From DAIUFH01 sp036844705 (GTDB lineage: Bacteria; Bacillota; Clostridia; Tissierellales; Tissierellaceae): a stretch of 62,194 nucleotides of DNA. The notes under the pieces were generated by a model, which worked only from the letters and a program-made list of their open reading frames with translations, searched no databases and was not told the DNA's origin. Below are positions 27,379 through 36,315 of this stretch, in pieces (position 1 is the first letter of the stretch; each line of letters opens with the position of its first letter). The stretch is taken from NCBI GenBank assembly GCA_036844705.1, contig DAIUFH010000004.1, positions 1 to 62,194 on the forward strand. Direction: 5' to 3'. The translations under genes and the position numbers were made by a program.

Positions 27379-27402
27379 AGCCAACAGAAATTTCTGTTGG
27401 CT
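27379..27402 (-). terminator. Terminator of serS
   Basis: A 24-nt perfect palindrome is made of AGCCAACAGAAA and TTTCTGTTGGCT, followed on the minus strand by AAATTTTT. It starts 19 nt past the serS stop codon. Confidence 0.85.
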
Positions 27403-27420
27403 TATCATTCTTTTTTTTGA

Positions 27421-28689
27421 TTATTTGATAATTTCTATGTCATTCATATATTTCCTAAGAACTTCAGGTATCATTATAGAACCATCTTCCTGCTGATAAT
27501 TTTCAAGTATTGCTGCAAATGTCCTTCCTACTGCTAAGCCAGAACCATTAAGTGTATGAAGATATTCTACCTTACCAGCTTCAGTTCTATATCTTAGATT
27601 TGCCCTTCTTGCTTGGAAATCTTCGAAATTGCTACAGCTTGAAATCTCTACATATCTTCCATAGCTAGGCATCCATACTTCGACATCATAGGTTTTTGCA
27701 GATGAGAATCCCAAATCTCCAGTACTTAGCATGACTACTCTATATGGTATTTCCAATTTCTTTAAGACTTCTTCAGCATTGCTTGTTAACGTCTCCAATT
27801 CATTGTAAGAATCCTCAGGTCTTGAGAATTTTACCATTTCAACCTTATCAAATTGATGATTTCTAATCAATCCCCTCGTATCTCTTCCTGCCGATCCTGC
27901 TTCTGCTCTAAAACAAGGTGTATATGCAGTGATGTAAATTGGTAGTTCCTTTTCATCAATTATTTCATCACGAAATAAATTTGTCAATGGAACTTCAGCT
28001 GTTGGTATTAGGAAGAAATCCTTCGCAGAAACATGGAACATATCCTCTGCAAATTTAGGCAGCTGTCCAGTACCTATCATACTATCCCTATTTACCACAA
28101 ATGGAGGAGATATCTCCGTATATCCATGCTCATAAGTATGGAGATCAAGCATGAACTGGGTAATTGCCCTTTCCAATTTTGCACCCAACCCTTTAAATAT
28201 GCTAAATCTTGCACCTGTGATTTTAACAGCTCTTTCAAAATCCAATATATCTAAATCTGTACCTAAATCCCAATGAGCTTTTGGTTCAAATCCAAATTCT
28301 CTTGGTTCTCCCCATTTCCTCATCTCTACATTATCAGCATCACTTGTTCCTTCTACAACTGATTTATGAGGAGTATTTGGTATTTGTAACAAATAGGTCT
28401 TTAATTCCTCATCTATAGCCTTTACCTTTAAATCTATTTCTTTGGCCTTTTCTGATAATTCCTTCATTTTAACAAATAATTCAGCTGTATCCTTACCTTC
28501 TTTTTTCAGCTTTGGTACTTCTTTTGAAACACGATTCTGTTCTGCCTTCATTTCCTCTACCTGTATGAGTAGCTTTCTTCTATTTTCATCAAGTTCAAGT
28601 ACTTTTTCAATAGGAAAATTTCCATGTCTTTTCTTTAGAGATTTTATCACCTCATCAGGATTTGATCTAATCCTTTTAATATCTAACAT
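27421..28689 (-). CDS. serS: Seryl-tRNA synthetase
   Basis: SerS charges tRNA-Ser with serine. The 422-residue class II synthetase has the N-terminal tRNA-binding coiled coil (about 25-105), motif 2 (FRAEAGSAGRDTRGLIRNHQF region, about 264-284) and motif 3 (NGSGLAVGRTFAAILENYQ, about 378-396). AGGAGG lies 6 nt before the ATG. No T-box leader was found: only 19 nt separate it from the upstream PTS-like gene, so it may be read through from there. Confidence 0.96.
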   Translation of the reverse strand: MLDIKRIRSNPDEVIKSLKKRHGNFPIEKVLELDENRRKLLIQVEEMKAEQNRVSKEVPKLKKEGKDTAELFVKMKELSEKAKEIDLKVKAIDEELKTYLLQIPNTPHKSVVEGTSDADNVEMRKWGEPREFGFEPKAHWDLGTDLDILDFERAVKITGARFSIFKGLGAKLERAITQFMLDLHTYEHGYTEISPPFVVNRDSMIGTGQLPKFAEDMFHVSAKDFFLIPTAEVPLTNLFRDEIIDEKELPIYITAYTPCFRAEAGSAGRDTRGLIRNHQFDKVEMVKFSRPEDSYNELETLTSNAEEVLKKLEIPYRVVMLSTGDLGFSSAKTYDVEVWMPSYGRYVEISSCSNFEDFQARRANLRYRTEAGKVEYLHTLNGSGLAVGRTFAAILENYQQEDGSIMIPEVLRKYMNDIEIIK

Positions 28690-28708
28690 TTATAACCTCC
28701 TAATACAC

Positions 28709-29734
28709 CTAATTCAATTTCATATCACCATTTTTAATCCACCCTCTACTTCTCATCCACTGGGAAACTCCGTATGAAATCAGCCCAGGAAAAATAAAGT
28801 GCATAAAAATTATCATGATTATGGTTTTAGGACTACCTCCCATAGTATCTATCATTGCAAATTGTCCTACTAGCCCACTGGTTCCCATCCCAGCTCCCAT
28901 ACTATTACTTGTCATCTTCAATACAAAAGAGGATATAGGACCAAGAATAGCTGAAGCAACTATAGCTGGTATCCATATCAATGGATTTTTTACTATATTG
29001 GGAATCTGTAGCATAGAGGTTCCTATTCCTTGAGCTATAAGACCACCTACTCCATTTTCCTTATAAGATGCTACTGCAAATCCTATCATATTGGCTGCAC
29101 AACCTACTGTAGCAGCGCCTGCTGCCAACCCTGAAAGTTTTAGTGATATTGCTAAGGCTGCAGAGCTTATTGGTAATGTAAGTACTATTCCCATAACTAC
29201 TGATACAATAATCCCCATAGGTATAGGGTGCATTTCCGTAGCCATATTTATAAAGACTCCTATAGCTGTCATAATTGAAGAAATATATGGTGCTACATAA
29301 TTTCCTACAAAACCGCCTACAATAATTGTAACACTAGGTACTAATACAATATCCACCTTTGTTTTACCACTTATGAGTTTTGAAAATTCAGCTCCTGCTA
29401 ATGCTGCTATAAATGCTCCTACAGGTTCTCCTGTATTTATTATTGCAGCTGCCCCATCAAAGGATATACTTCCAGCTCCTATTGCTCCTGCTACGACTGA
29501 GGCAAATATTCCTAATGGAGGTGCACCTACGCTATGGGCAACTCCTGCGCCAATAGCTGGACCCATTAATTTTTGGGCTATATCTCCAAAACTAACAAGT
29601 ATCTGAATATCAAACAAATTGCCAACTTGCTTAATAATAAGACCAATTAATAAAGATGAAAAAAGTCCATAGGCCATACCATTTAGAATTCTAACAAAAT
29701 AATCTTGAATGCCCCTATTGTTTTTCTTTGCCAT
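28709..29734 (-). CDS. PTS EIIC-like membrane protein (PTS_EIIC_2 family)
   Basis: The 341-residue polytopic membrane protein has about nine hydrophobic segments, many small residues and an HSVGAPPLGIFASVVAGAIG segment (about 63-82) characteristic of the stand-alone EIIC_2 group. It has no IIA or IIB partners nearby, so a phosphotransferase role is doubtful. It is transcribed after niaR on the same strand, and an inverted motif (29756-29773) like NiaR operators lies right upstream. A role in uptake of niacin or a related compound is possible but only inferred. AGGAGG lies 6 nt before the ATG. Confidence 0.8.
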   Translation of the reverse strand: MAKKNNRGIQDYFVRILNGMAYGLFSSLLIGLIIKQVGNLFDIQILVSFGDIAQKLMGPAIGAGVAHSVGAPPLGIFASVVAGAIGAGSISFDGAAAIINTGEPVGAFIAALAGAEFSKLISGKTKVDIVLVPSVTIIVGGFVGNYVAPYISSIMTAIGVFINMATEMHPIPMGIIVSVVMGIVLTLPISSAALAISLKLSGLAAGAATVGCAANMIGFAVASYKENGVGGLIAQGIGTSMLQIPNIVKNPLIWIPAIVASAILGPISSFVLKMTSNSMGAGMGTSGLVGQFAMIDTMGGSPKTIIMIIFMHFIFPGLISYGVSQWMRSRGWIKNGDMKLN

Positions 29735-29755
29735 ATTAAACCTCCTAGAGTGTTT

Positions 29756-29773
29756 ACAGGTGTCTTGTCACCC
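29756..29773 (-). promoter_or_regulatory. Candidate NiaR operator upstream of the EIIC-like gene
   Basis: ACAGGTGTCTTGTCACCC is an imperfect inverted repeat (AGGTG/CACCC) resembling the ACAGGTGT half-sites reported for NiaR/YrxA in Bacillus. It lies 22-39 nt upstream of the gene start and just after the niaR stop codon. Confidence 0.4.
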
Positions 29774-29792
29774 ATGAGTAGAATATAGCACT

Positions 29793-30317
29793 TTAATCCT
29801 CATTAATCAAGTAATTTTTTCCCTTAAGCTCTTTTTTTATTAATTCAAAGGTTTTTTGATCTTTTACTTCTATAGTATGAAGATGCAATCCTCCTGTAAG
29901 TGAGGATAATGGTTCAGCATTAGTTTCCTTAATATTGTCCATAAATTGTGCAAGGTCATATCTTGATTCAATATTTATAGGGCTCTTTATTTCTCCATAC
30001 AAAGGATGATCAACTATAACATCGATTATCTTTCCTCCTAAATCGACGATAATTCTTAATTCCTCTTCCATTGAGTCATATCCTTTGTGGTTACAGACAA
30101 TAGTCCTCCTTAATGCCTTACTTTCTTCTCTAACAGGCAGTAAATACCCCTGAGGAGTCGCTAAGATATTTATTCCATTCGCTCTAAGTATAGCAATATC
30201 TTGTACAATCACCTGCCTGCTCACTCCAAATTGTTCCGCTAGTTCAGTTCCCTTCACCGATTTTTGTGCATTCTGAAGCAGCTTTAAAATTTCTTCTCTT
30301 CTTTTTGCGGTATCCAC
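29793..30317 (-). CDS. niaR: Niacin-responsive repressor NiaR (3H domain)
   Basis: This transcriptional repressor of NAD synthesis and niacin uptake genes binds nicotinate as co-repressor. The 174-residue protein has an HTH_11 domain (about 6-60, GTELAEQFGVSRQVIVQDIAILR) and the 3H ligand domain with conserved His residues in CNHKGYD, VDHPLYGEI and GLHLHTIEV. It starts at GTG 30317 with AGGGGTG 5 nt upstream. It lies 10 nt after the dnaI-like gene, and probably belongs to the same transcript. Confidence 0.92.
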   Translation of the reverse strand: MDTAKRREEILKLLQNAQKSVKGTELAEQFGVSRQVIVQDIAILRANGINILATPQGYLLPVREESKALRRTIVCNHKGYDSMEEELRIIVDLGGKIIDVIVDHPLYGEIKSPINIESRYDLAQFMDNIKETNAEPLSSLTGGLHLHTIEVKDQKTFELIKKELKGKNYLINED

Positions 30318-30327
30318 ATCTACACCC

Positions 30328-31311
30328 CTATTCCCATCTTAAATCCTTACCATAGAATTTTAATGGTACAAATTTGTCCAATATCCTTGAAAATACTCTA
30401 TCAGTATATATTTCCGTTATTTCCTTTGGTGTAAGATTTGTTGATATCAAAGTTTTTTTATCAGATATAATTCTAGTATTGACAATATTAAATATTTCAG
30501 CATTAGTAAATGTATTAGTAATTTCAGTTCCTAAATCATCAATTATTAGTAAATCTGCATCAAATAATAGATTATACTGATATTCACTTATTTCACTATT
30601 ATCTTTTCCAAAACGTCTTCTTTCGAGTATATCTAATATGGTAAAGGCAGTCTGGTATATAACTATTTTATTTTTATCTAAAAGTGCCTTTGCTATGCAG
30701 TTGCATAAAAAAGTCTTCCCAAGACCGGTGCTGCCATAAAATAATAGATTTTCTCCGTTTACTTCATCAAAATTACTAATAAAACCCTCTGCTATTCCCA
30801 CAATATCTGTCATATTTTCTTTTGGTGTAAATTCTTCTCCTGGAAACTTGCTGTCACTAAACAGTTCAATATTAAATGTCTTAAAGTTTTCCTTTTTTAG
30901 AACATTGCCCAAATTTGACATTCTATAAGCTCTATTGATAAGCTCTTGCTTTAGACAATTGCATTTATTGCCATTTTCCAAATATCCTGTGTCCTTACAT
31001 AGATAACAGTCATATTTTATTTCCATATAATCAGGAGAAATATTTGATTCAGTCAATAAATATGCTTTTTCCATTTTTAATGCTTCAATTGAGTTTTTAG
31101 CTTTTTCAACTGTTTCAGCATATTTATTCGGATTTGTGATTATATTTTTTGCCATGGATGCACTTACCTTTACAATTTCTTCATCTATTCTTCTGATTGC
31201 AGGTATTTCTTTATATACATATTCAATTCTTATCTTTCTTTCTCTTTCCTGTCTATCCCTTTTTTTCTCGTATTGTTGAAAAACTTCTCTAAGGATATCA
31301 TTATACATCAT
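30328..31311 (-). CDS. Helicase loader, DnaI/DnaC-like AAA+ ATPase
   Basis: This protein loads the replicative helicase at origins or stalled forks. The 327-residue protein has an N-terminal helical part, a cysteine cluster CYLCKDTGYLENGNKCNC (about 101-118) that probably binds zinc, Walker A GSTGLGKT (about 190-197) and Walker B LLIIDDLG (about 252-259). It overlaps the DnaD-like gene by 11 nt. The helicase gene itself (dnaB) lies 3 kb upstream on the same strand. AAGGAG lies 6 nt before ATG 31311. Confidence 0.9.
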   Translation of the reverse strand: MMYNDILREVFQQYEKKRDRQERERKIRIEYVYKEIPAIRRIDEEIVKVSASMAKNIITNPNKYAETVEKAKNSIEALKMEKAYLLTESNISPDYMEIKYDCYLCKDTGYLENGNKCNCLKQELINRAYRMSNLGNVLKKENFKTFNIELFSDSKFPGEEFTPKENMTDIVGIAEGFISNFDEVNGENLLFYGSTGLGKTFLCNCIAKALLDKNKIVIYQTAFTILDILERRRFGKDNSEISEYQYNLLFDADLLIIDDLGTEITNTFTNAEIFNIVNTRIISDKKTLISTNLTPKEITEIYTDRVFSRILDKFVPLKFYGKDLRWE

Positions 31312-32392
31312 TAACTTCTCCTTTTAACCTTTTGCTATGTGCTTTCCTCTTCTTCTTTGCTATAGCTTCTAATTCATCAGAGCTATATTTTTCTGATCTC
31401 TGCTCAAAATTATGGAATCTGTTTTTATATGATGAAAGCTTTCTTGCATTAGTCTTAGGTTTATTTGTGTCATAAGTGTTCTTTGGCTTGTCCAGTAAAT
31501 CAATATCTTCAACTGTCTTAACACCCTTTTCAAACCAGTTTGTTAAAGTACCATTTACATATTTAACACTAGGTTTCGCATTTTTATCTGTATCGCAGCC
31601 GGCAAGTACAATTTCCATTGAGAATTTATATTCATCAAACCACTTATCAATCATCTGCATTTCATCTTTTTTAATAGGTCTGTTGTGAAGTCCCAGGGAT
31701 TTCATTACCTTTTGATACCTATAAAATTTTTCATCAGTGTCTTTGAACATTTCTATTACAGCATCCAGATTAGTAAGTCCTTGATCATACCAGTTTCTTA
31801 TGATGCCTTCAACATAATTAATCTTTCGTATGCCCTTTTGCTCCACTGCATAAAAAAAGGCTTTCTCTATGACATCTGGATTCATATTAAAACTATGTAT
31901 CCATTCCAGTACTAGCTTCTTTTCTGCTGGAGAGGTTTGTCTTCTCATTATATAATCTATGGAATTAAACATATTGTTTATAATTGGTATCTGATTGGCC
32001 TCTATAAGATCCTTTGTACTATATTTATGCTCTTTCTTTGGTTCTTCCTTCTGTTTGAACATATTGATGTTATTTTTTATGTATAGCTGTTTTAAATTTA
32101 AAAATTCAACTTTATAATTTACTTTGTCCTCATTTTGCTCTTTTACAATGATTCCCTTTTCCTCCCAGAAGTCCCATGCTCTTAAAACATCCTCCAGAGG
32201 TATCTCCAAATGCTTTGATATGGTCATATTTGTAACTTCTATTTTTTCATCTTTATCATGGGCATATTTATATCCAAGCAAATAAACTTTTACATAGGTT
32301 CCATTTGCCATAGGCATATAGTCATTTATAAAAATATTCTCTATAGGAGTATCTCCTAAATCCATATCTGTTGTTTCAAGGGTAAAGTTCAT
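31301..32392 (-). CDS. DnaD-domain replication initiation protein
   Basis: The 363-residue protein has an N-terminal winged-helix part (about 20-100) and two DnaD-like C-terminal domains (about 135-215 and 225-300, each ending in a YVEGIIRNWYDQG or YVNGTLTNWFEKG motif). In Bacillus, DnaB and DnaD proteins of this build recruit helicase and loader to the origin. Its stop overlaps the dnaI-like gene, matching the known pairing. The start at 32392 is set by AGGAG 8 nt upstream. The C-terminal tail is very basic. Confidence 0.9.
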   Translation of the reverse strand: MNFTLETTDMDLGDTPIENIFINDYMPMANGTYVKVYLLGYKYAHDKDEKIEVTNMTISKHLEIPLEDVLRAWDFWEEKGIIVKEQNEDKVNYKVEFLNLKQLYIKNNINMFKQKEEPKKEHKYSTKDLIEANQIPIINNMFNSIDYIMRRQTSPAEKKLVLEWIHSFNMNPDVIEKAFFYAVEQKGIRKINYVEGIIRNWYDQGLTNLDAVIEMFKDTDEKFYRYQKVMKSLGLHNRPIKKDEMQMIDKWFDEYKFSMEIVLAGCDTDKNAKPSVKYVNGTLTNWFEKGVKTVEDIDLLDKPKNTYDTNKPKTNARKLSSYKNRFHNFEQRSEKYSSDELEAIAKKKRKAHSKRLKGEVNDV

Positions 32393-32396
32393 CTTT

Positions 32397-32993
32397 TCAA
32401 CTCCTATTTGTTTCAAAAAAATCTTCCTTTTCTAATTTCATTTTATATATATAATTATATATCTTTTTATTGCTTATTACAAAAGAAGATTCTTCTTCTA
32501 AATAATATGGATTATTTAGATTAAGCTTTTGGTCATAAAAGTAGTCAAGATAATATCCTTCTGTTTTAAAGCCCATATTTTGATATAATTTATGAGCCCT
32601 CTTGTTAAATTCAGCGACCTCAAGATACATTCTTTTCATCTTCATCTCTGTAAAATAATATTTAAGAAATGTGCTTAGGGTTTCCGTACCGTATCTTTTA
32701 CTTACATAATTAGGATCAAATACAAGTCCAAGTGTGGATTCTTTTCTAAAAAGTTTAATATCCTTTATTCCCATATAACCGATAAAGATATCCATTTCAT
32801 TATATATTCCAAAGTATTTATTTTTCCAACATCTTGTTTTTTCTTTATACCATTTTACTATTTCCTTATCAGTCATATCAGGGAAATTATAATCCCCTAT
32901 AAGGGGGTTTTCATGTTTCCCCCACTGTCTCATTGTATATACATCATCAAGCATTAATGGTTTAATAGCTACTCTATCACCTTTGATCACCAT
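32397..32993 (-). CDS. GNAT-family N-acetyltransferase
   Basis: The 198-residue acetyltransferase of the RimJ/RimL-like group has an N-terminal strand MVIKGDRVAIKPLMLDD and the acetyl-CoA region GLVFDPNYVSKRYGTETLSTFLKYYF, then a MYLEVAEFNKRAHKLYQNMGFKTEGYYLDYF segment (about 127-158). The acceptor is unknown. AGGAGG lies 12 nt before the ATG. Its stop codon is 4 nt before the DnaD-like start, so it shares that transcript. Confidence 0.88.
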   Translation of the reverse strand: MVIKGDRVAIKPLMLDDVYTMRQWGKHENPLIGDYNFPDMTDKEIVKWYKEKTRCWKNKYFGIYNEMDIFIGYMGIKDIKLFRKESTLGLVFDPNYVSKRYGTETLSTFLKYYFTEMKMKRMYLEVAEFNKRAHKLYQNMGFKTEGYYLDYFYDQKLNLNNPYYLEEESSFVISNKKIYNYIYKMKLEKEDFFETNRS

Positions 32994-33024
32994 AAATCCA
33001 TGATTCCTCCTATATATAAAATTA

Positions 33025-33046
33025 GCTCCGGGGTTAGCCCCGAAGC
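33025..33046 (-). terminator. Terminator of the flavodiiron protein gene
   Basis: GCTCCGGGG pairs with CCCCGAAGC (one mismatch) around a short loop; a T-rich stretch follows on the minus strand. Confidence 0.75.
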
Positions 33047-33049
33047 ATT

Positions 33050-34264
33050 TTATTTTCTGCCTTCTAATAGTTTCTTCCCAAAACCCAATCCATATTCAAT
33101 GGCTTTTTCATCTGAACTTTCATAAGGAATGAAAGTGACCTTCAGACCTTCATCATTGTATATTTTTAATTTTAGATTCTTTAGAGTTTCCTGAATAATC
33201 TTTACTGCTTCACCACTCCAGCCATATGAGCCAAAAGCTCCAGCCAACTTGCCTTTATTCCTTATAGGATTTATGACTGCCAGAAGTTTATAAATAGGAA
33301 GCAATGTGTTTTGATTTATAGTAGGGCTTCCAATTATAAATGCACAGGATTTATATACCTTATCTTCTACTACATCCAAATCGGCATGCTCTATATCCAT
33401 TATTTCAACTTCTATGTCTCCTGCCATTTTTATACCTTCAGCAATCTTTTCTGCCATCTTCCCGGTATTACCATATGCTGATACATAAGGTATAAAAACT
33501 CTTAAATCCTTACAGAAAGACTCAGTGGCTTCAGCTATTTCCTTAGACCATTGTACATACTTCTTCCAATTTGTTCTGAGGATAGGTCCATGACCAGGTG
33601 CAATCATATCAATTTCAATGTTAGAAATCTTATCAATAGCCTCAAGCATATAGTTGCTAAATGGCTTTAAAATAACATCAAAATAATATTTAAATGCATC
33701 ATCAAAATCTCCAACTAGGTCATCATACATTCTTTCATCACAATAGTGGCACCCAAAGGAATCACATGTGAAAAGAATCTTATCCTCCACTAAATAGGTA
33801 TATATGGTATCAGGCCAATGTAGGAATGGTGCTGATATAAATTGAAGAGTCTTGTTTCCCAAACTAAGTGTATCTCCATCCTTTACTATCATTGTCTTAA
33901 ATTCAAAGTCTATCATATGTTTTAAGAAATTTATTGCTGACCTTGAACCTACTACGGTAGCATTAGGAGCCTTTTCCAGAAGATACTTAAGGTTACCAGA
34001 ATGATCCGGTTCTGTATGATCCATTATTATATATTCAATATCTTCAAAGTCTGTTAATTTACTGATTTTATCTAAATATACGTCTTTGAACTTATCCTTC
34101 GAAGTCTCAACTATGGCCTTTTTATCTGCATTGATGAAATATGAGTTATAGGTTGTTCCGTATTTCGTTTCCATGACTACATCAAAGGTGACAAGACCAG
34201 GATCCAAGACTCCAATCCATTTTACATTTTCATTAAGGTCTAAAACCTTATCGTCTATTATCAT
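33050..34264 (-). CDS. fprA: Flavodiiron protein (A-type flavoprotein, FprA)
   Basis: FprA is a cytoplasmic O2- or NO-reducing enzyme that protects anaerobes. The 404-residue protein has a metallo-beta-lactamase-like diiron domain (about 1-245) with HTEPDH at 83-88 (ligands H83, E85, D87, H88) and further His at LHWPDT and APGHGPIL, then a flavodoxin domain (about 250-400) with an FMN loop SAYGNTGKMA. Codon 3 (ATG 34264) has AGGAGG 6 nt upstream, whereas the ATG at 34270 directly abuts it, so 34264 is preferred. Confidence 0.94.
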   Translation of the reverse strand: MIIDDKVLDLNENVKWIGVLDPGLVTFDVVMETKYGTTYNSYFINADKKAIVETSKDKFKDVYLDKISKLTDFEDIEYIIMDHTEPDHSGNLKYLLEKAPNATVVGSRSAINFLKHMIDFEFKTMIVKDGDTLSLGNKTLQFISAPFLHWPDTIYTYLVEDKILFTCDSFGCHYCDERMYDDLVGDFDDAFKYYFDVILKPFSNYMLEAIDKISNIEIDMIAPGHGPILRTNWKKYVQWSKEIAEATESFCKDLRVFIPYVSAYGNTGKMAEKIAEGIKMAGDIEVEIMDIEHADLDVVEDKVYKSCAFIIGSPTINQNTLLPIYKLLAVINPIRNKGKLAGAFGSYGWSGEAVKIIQETLKNLKLKIYNDEGLKVTFIPYESSDEKAIEYGLGFGKKLLEGRK

Positions 34265-34325
34265 AGCCATCCTCCTTAATATCTATATGTATACCCAGAA
34301 ACCCTTGATTAAAATCAGGATTTAG

Positions 34326-34515
34326 TTCACAATTAAACCCGAGATGCTTTACTACGCTCAGCATGACAATAAATATTGTCAATGTAGGTGTAGGTGCGGA
34401 TTTCCATGTCCGCCCGAATGTCATGTAGCCAAGGAATCTCAGGTTTAAGACCCTAAAGATAGACCTGGATAATTGTGCATTGTGAATCGTGAATTGTGAA
34501 TCGTGAATTGTGAAT
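34326..34515. repeat. Dispersed intergenic repeat, copy 5, with tandem tail
   Basis: The stretch starts with GTTCACAATTAAACCCGAGAT and contains GGAATCTCAGGTTTAAG as the inverse end. The tail is tandem GTGAATTGTGAATCGTGAA units (about 34475-34515). It fills the whole space between dnaB and the flavodiiron gene. Confidence 0.7.
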
Positions 34516-34517
34516 TG

Positions 34518-35855
34518 TCAATTGGACAGATAGTTTTCTTTATTAAGAAATTTAGTGTATTCACCTTTCCATACTAATTCAACTGTTCCTGTTGGTCCAT
34601 TCCTGTGCTTGGCTATAATTAACTCACCTATATTCTTCTTTTCTGACTCATTATCATAGTATTCATCTCTATATAAGAACATTACAACGTCCGCATCCTG
34701 TTCTATAGCACCTGACTCTCTTAAGTCAGATAAAATAGGTCTGTGGTCTGATCTTAGTTCAGGAGCACGTGATAGCTGTGATAAGGCGATGACCGGACAT
34801 TCCATTTCCTTAGCTAATCCCTTCAAACCTCTGGATATTGCTGATATCTCTTGTTGCCTGCTTTCAGTATAGCCATTAAGTTGCATTAACTGTAAATAGT
34901 CCACTAGAATAAGGTCTAGTCCTTTCTCAATTTTTAACCTTCTACACTTTGCTTTCATTTCCATAAGGGAAATTCCAGCTGTATCATCTATATAAATGTT
35001 TATCTTTGAAAGAGGACCCATTGAATTTACTACCTTCAACCATTCATCCTCTACTAGATTTCCACTAATAATCTTCTGTAAATCAACATGGGAAGTTGAA
35101 CTTATAATTCTTTGCACCAGCTGTTCTTTGGACATTTCCAATGAAAAAACTGCTACCTTAGCATTTCCTTTTAATGCGCTATTTGTTGCTATATTGATAC
35201 CAAAAGCTGTCTTTCCCATGGAAGGTCTAGCCGCAAGAAGAATTAAATCTGACTTCTGTAAACCTGACAATTTATTGTCCAGATCAGTAAAACCTGTAGT
35301 CAACCCTGTTAAGCTACCTTTATTGGCCGCCCTTTCCTCTATCTGTGCAAAGCTTGATAAAAGTACTTCATTTATTGGATAAAATCCTTCCCTATGACTT
35401 CCCTGTGTTATATCAAAAATATTCTTTTCAGCCTTTTCAATTATTGCATTTACTTCTTCGTTATCTTCATAGGACATTGTCATTATTTCATCGCTAGATT
35501 TAATTAATCTGCGAAGTGTTGACTTTTCCTCTACTATCTTGCAATAATATTTTGTATTTGCTGTCGTAGCCACACCACTTGACAAATTTGCTAGATAGGT
35601 TACTCCACCAATGTTTTCTAGGGTATCCCTTCTCTTTAGCTCTTCCGACAACGTAATCAAATCTACAGGCTCATTTCTATTGAATAATACAATGATTGCT
35701 TCAAAAATCTCCTTATTTGCTTCCTTATAAAAATCATCAGGTTTTATGATTTCTATTGCTGTATTTATTGCTTCCTTATTAACTATCATGGCACCAAGAA
35801 CTGATTGCTCAGCTTCAATACTATGTGGAGGAATACGGCCTATTAATCCTTCCAT
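34518..35855 (-). CDS. dnaB: Replicative DNA helicase
   Basis: This hexameric helicase unwinds DNA at the fork and recruits primase. The 445-residue protein has the helicase N-domain (about 8-110), a linker and a RecA-like domain with Walker A ARPSMGKT (about 207-214), Walker B LILVDYLQLM and the arginine-rich GLKGLAKEM region. The length is normal (440-470). AAGGTGGG lies before the ATG. It is the last gene of the rpsR side cluster DUF2232, gdpP, rplI, dnaB, an order conserved in Firmicutes. Confidence 0.97.
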   Translation of the reverse strand: MEGLIGRIPPHSIEAEQSVLGAMIVNKEAINTAIEIIKPDDFYKEANKEIFEAIIVLFNRNEPVDLITLSEELKRRDTLENIGGVTYLANLSSGVATTANTKYYCKIVEEKSTLRRLIKSSDEIMTMSYEDNEEVNAIIEKAEKNIFDITQGSHREGFYPINEVLLSSFAQIEERAANKGSLTGLTTGFTDLDNKLSGLQKSDLILLAARPSMGKTAFGINIATNSALKGNAKVAVFSLEMSKEQLVQRIISSTSHVDLQKIISGNLVEDEWLKVVNSMGPLSKINIYIDDTAGISLMEMKAKCRRLKIEKGLDLILVDYLQLMQLNGYTESRQQEISAISRGLKGLAKEMECPVIALSQLSRAPELRSDHRPILSDLRESGAIEQDADVVMFLYRDEYYDNESEKKNIGELIIAKHRNGPTGTVELVWKGEYTKFLNKENYLSN

Positions 35856-35868
35856 TTTTAGCCCACCT

Positions 35869-36315
35869 TTATTCTACTGTTACATTTACTTTAAGTTTAG
35901 CTGATATTTCCGCATATAGCTTTACCTCAACTGTAATTAATCCTACTGTTTTAATATTTTCTTTTAACTCTATCTTTCTTTTATCTATGTCAATTTTATG
36001 CTGTTTCTTTAATGCATTTGAAATATCTTGAGATGTAATGGACCCAAACAATCTGCCTCCGGTTCCACCCTTAGCTTTAATCTCTACTGTTAACTTCTCA
36101 ATTCTTTCTTTTAGCTGAAGAGCTTCATCCTGTTCTGCTCTTCTTTTACTCTCATCTTCCTTCTTCTTATCCTCCCACTTTTTTAAATTTGCAGGAGTGG
36201 CTTCAATAGCAAAATTCTTTGGAAATAGAAAGTTTCTAGCATAGCCATCCTTTGAATTAACTAAATCTCCTTCCTTTCCCAATCCCTTTACGTCTTTCAA
36301 TAATATTACTTTCAT
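35869..36315 (-). CDS. rplI: Ribosomal protein bL9
   Basis: The 148-residue large-subunit protein has an N-terminal rRNA-binding domain (MKVILLKDVKGLGKEGD, GYARNFLFPK), a long connecting helix (about 40-75) and a C-terminal domain. Its start codon overlaps the gdpP stop by 4 nt. GGAAGGAG precedes it. Confidence 0.97.
   Translation of the reverse strand: MKVILLKDVKGLGKEGDLVNSKDGYARNFLFPKNFAIEATPANLKKWEDKKKEDESKRRAEQDEALQLKERIEKLTVEIKAKGGTGGRLFGSITSQDISNALKKQHKIDIDKRKIELKENIKTVGLITVEVKLYAEISAKLKVNVTVE

Noticed and set aside
28690..28708. T-box leader for serS
   Set aside because: Only 19 nt separate serS from the upstream gene; no specifier stem or T-box sequence.
34470..34515. Tandem short repeats, considered as a CRISPR fragment
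   Set aside because: Units are 7-15 nt with no unique spacers; they belong to the dispersed intergenic repeat.
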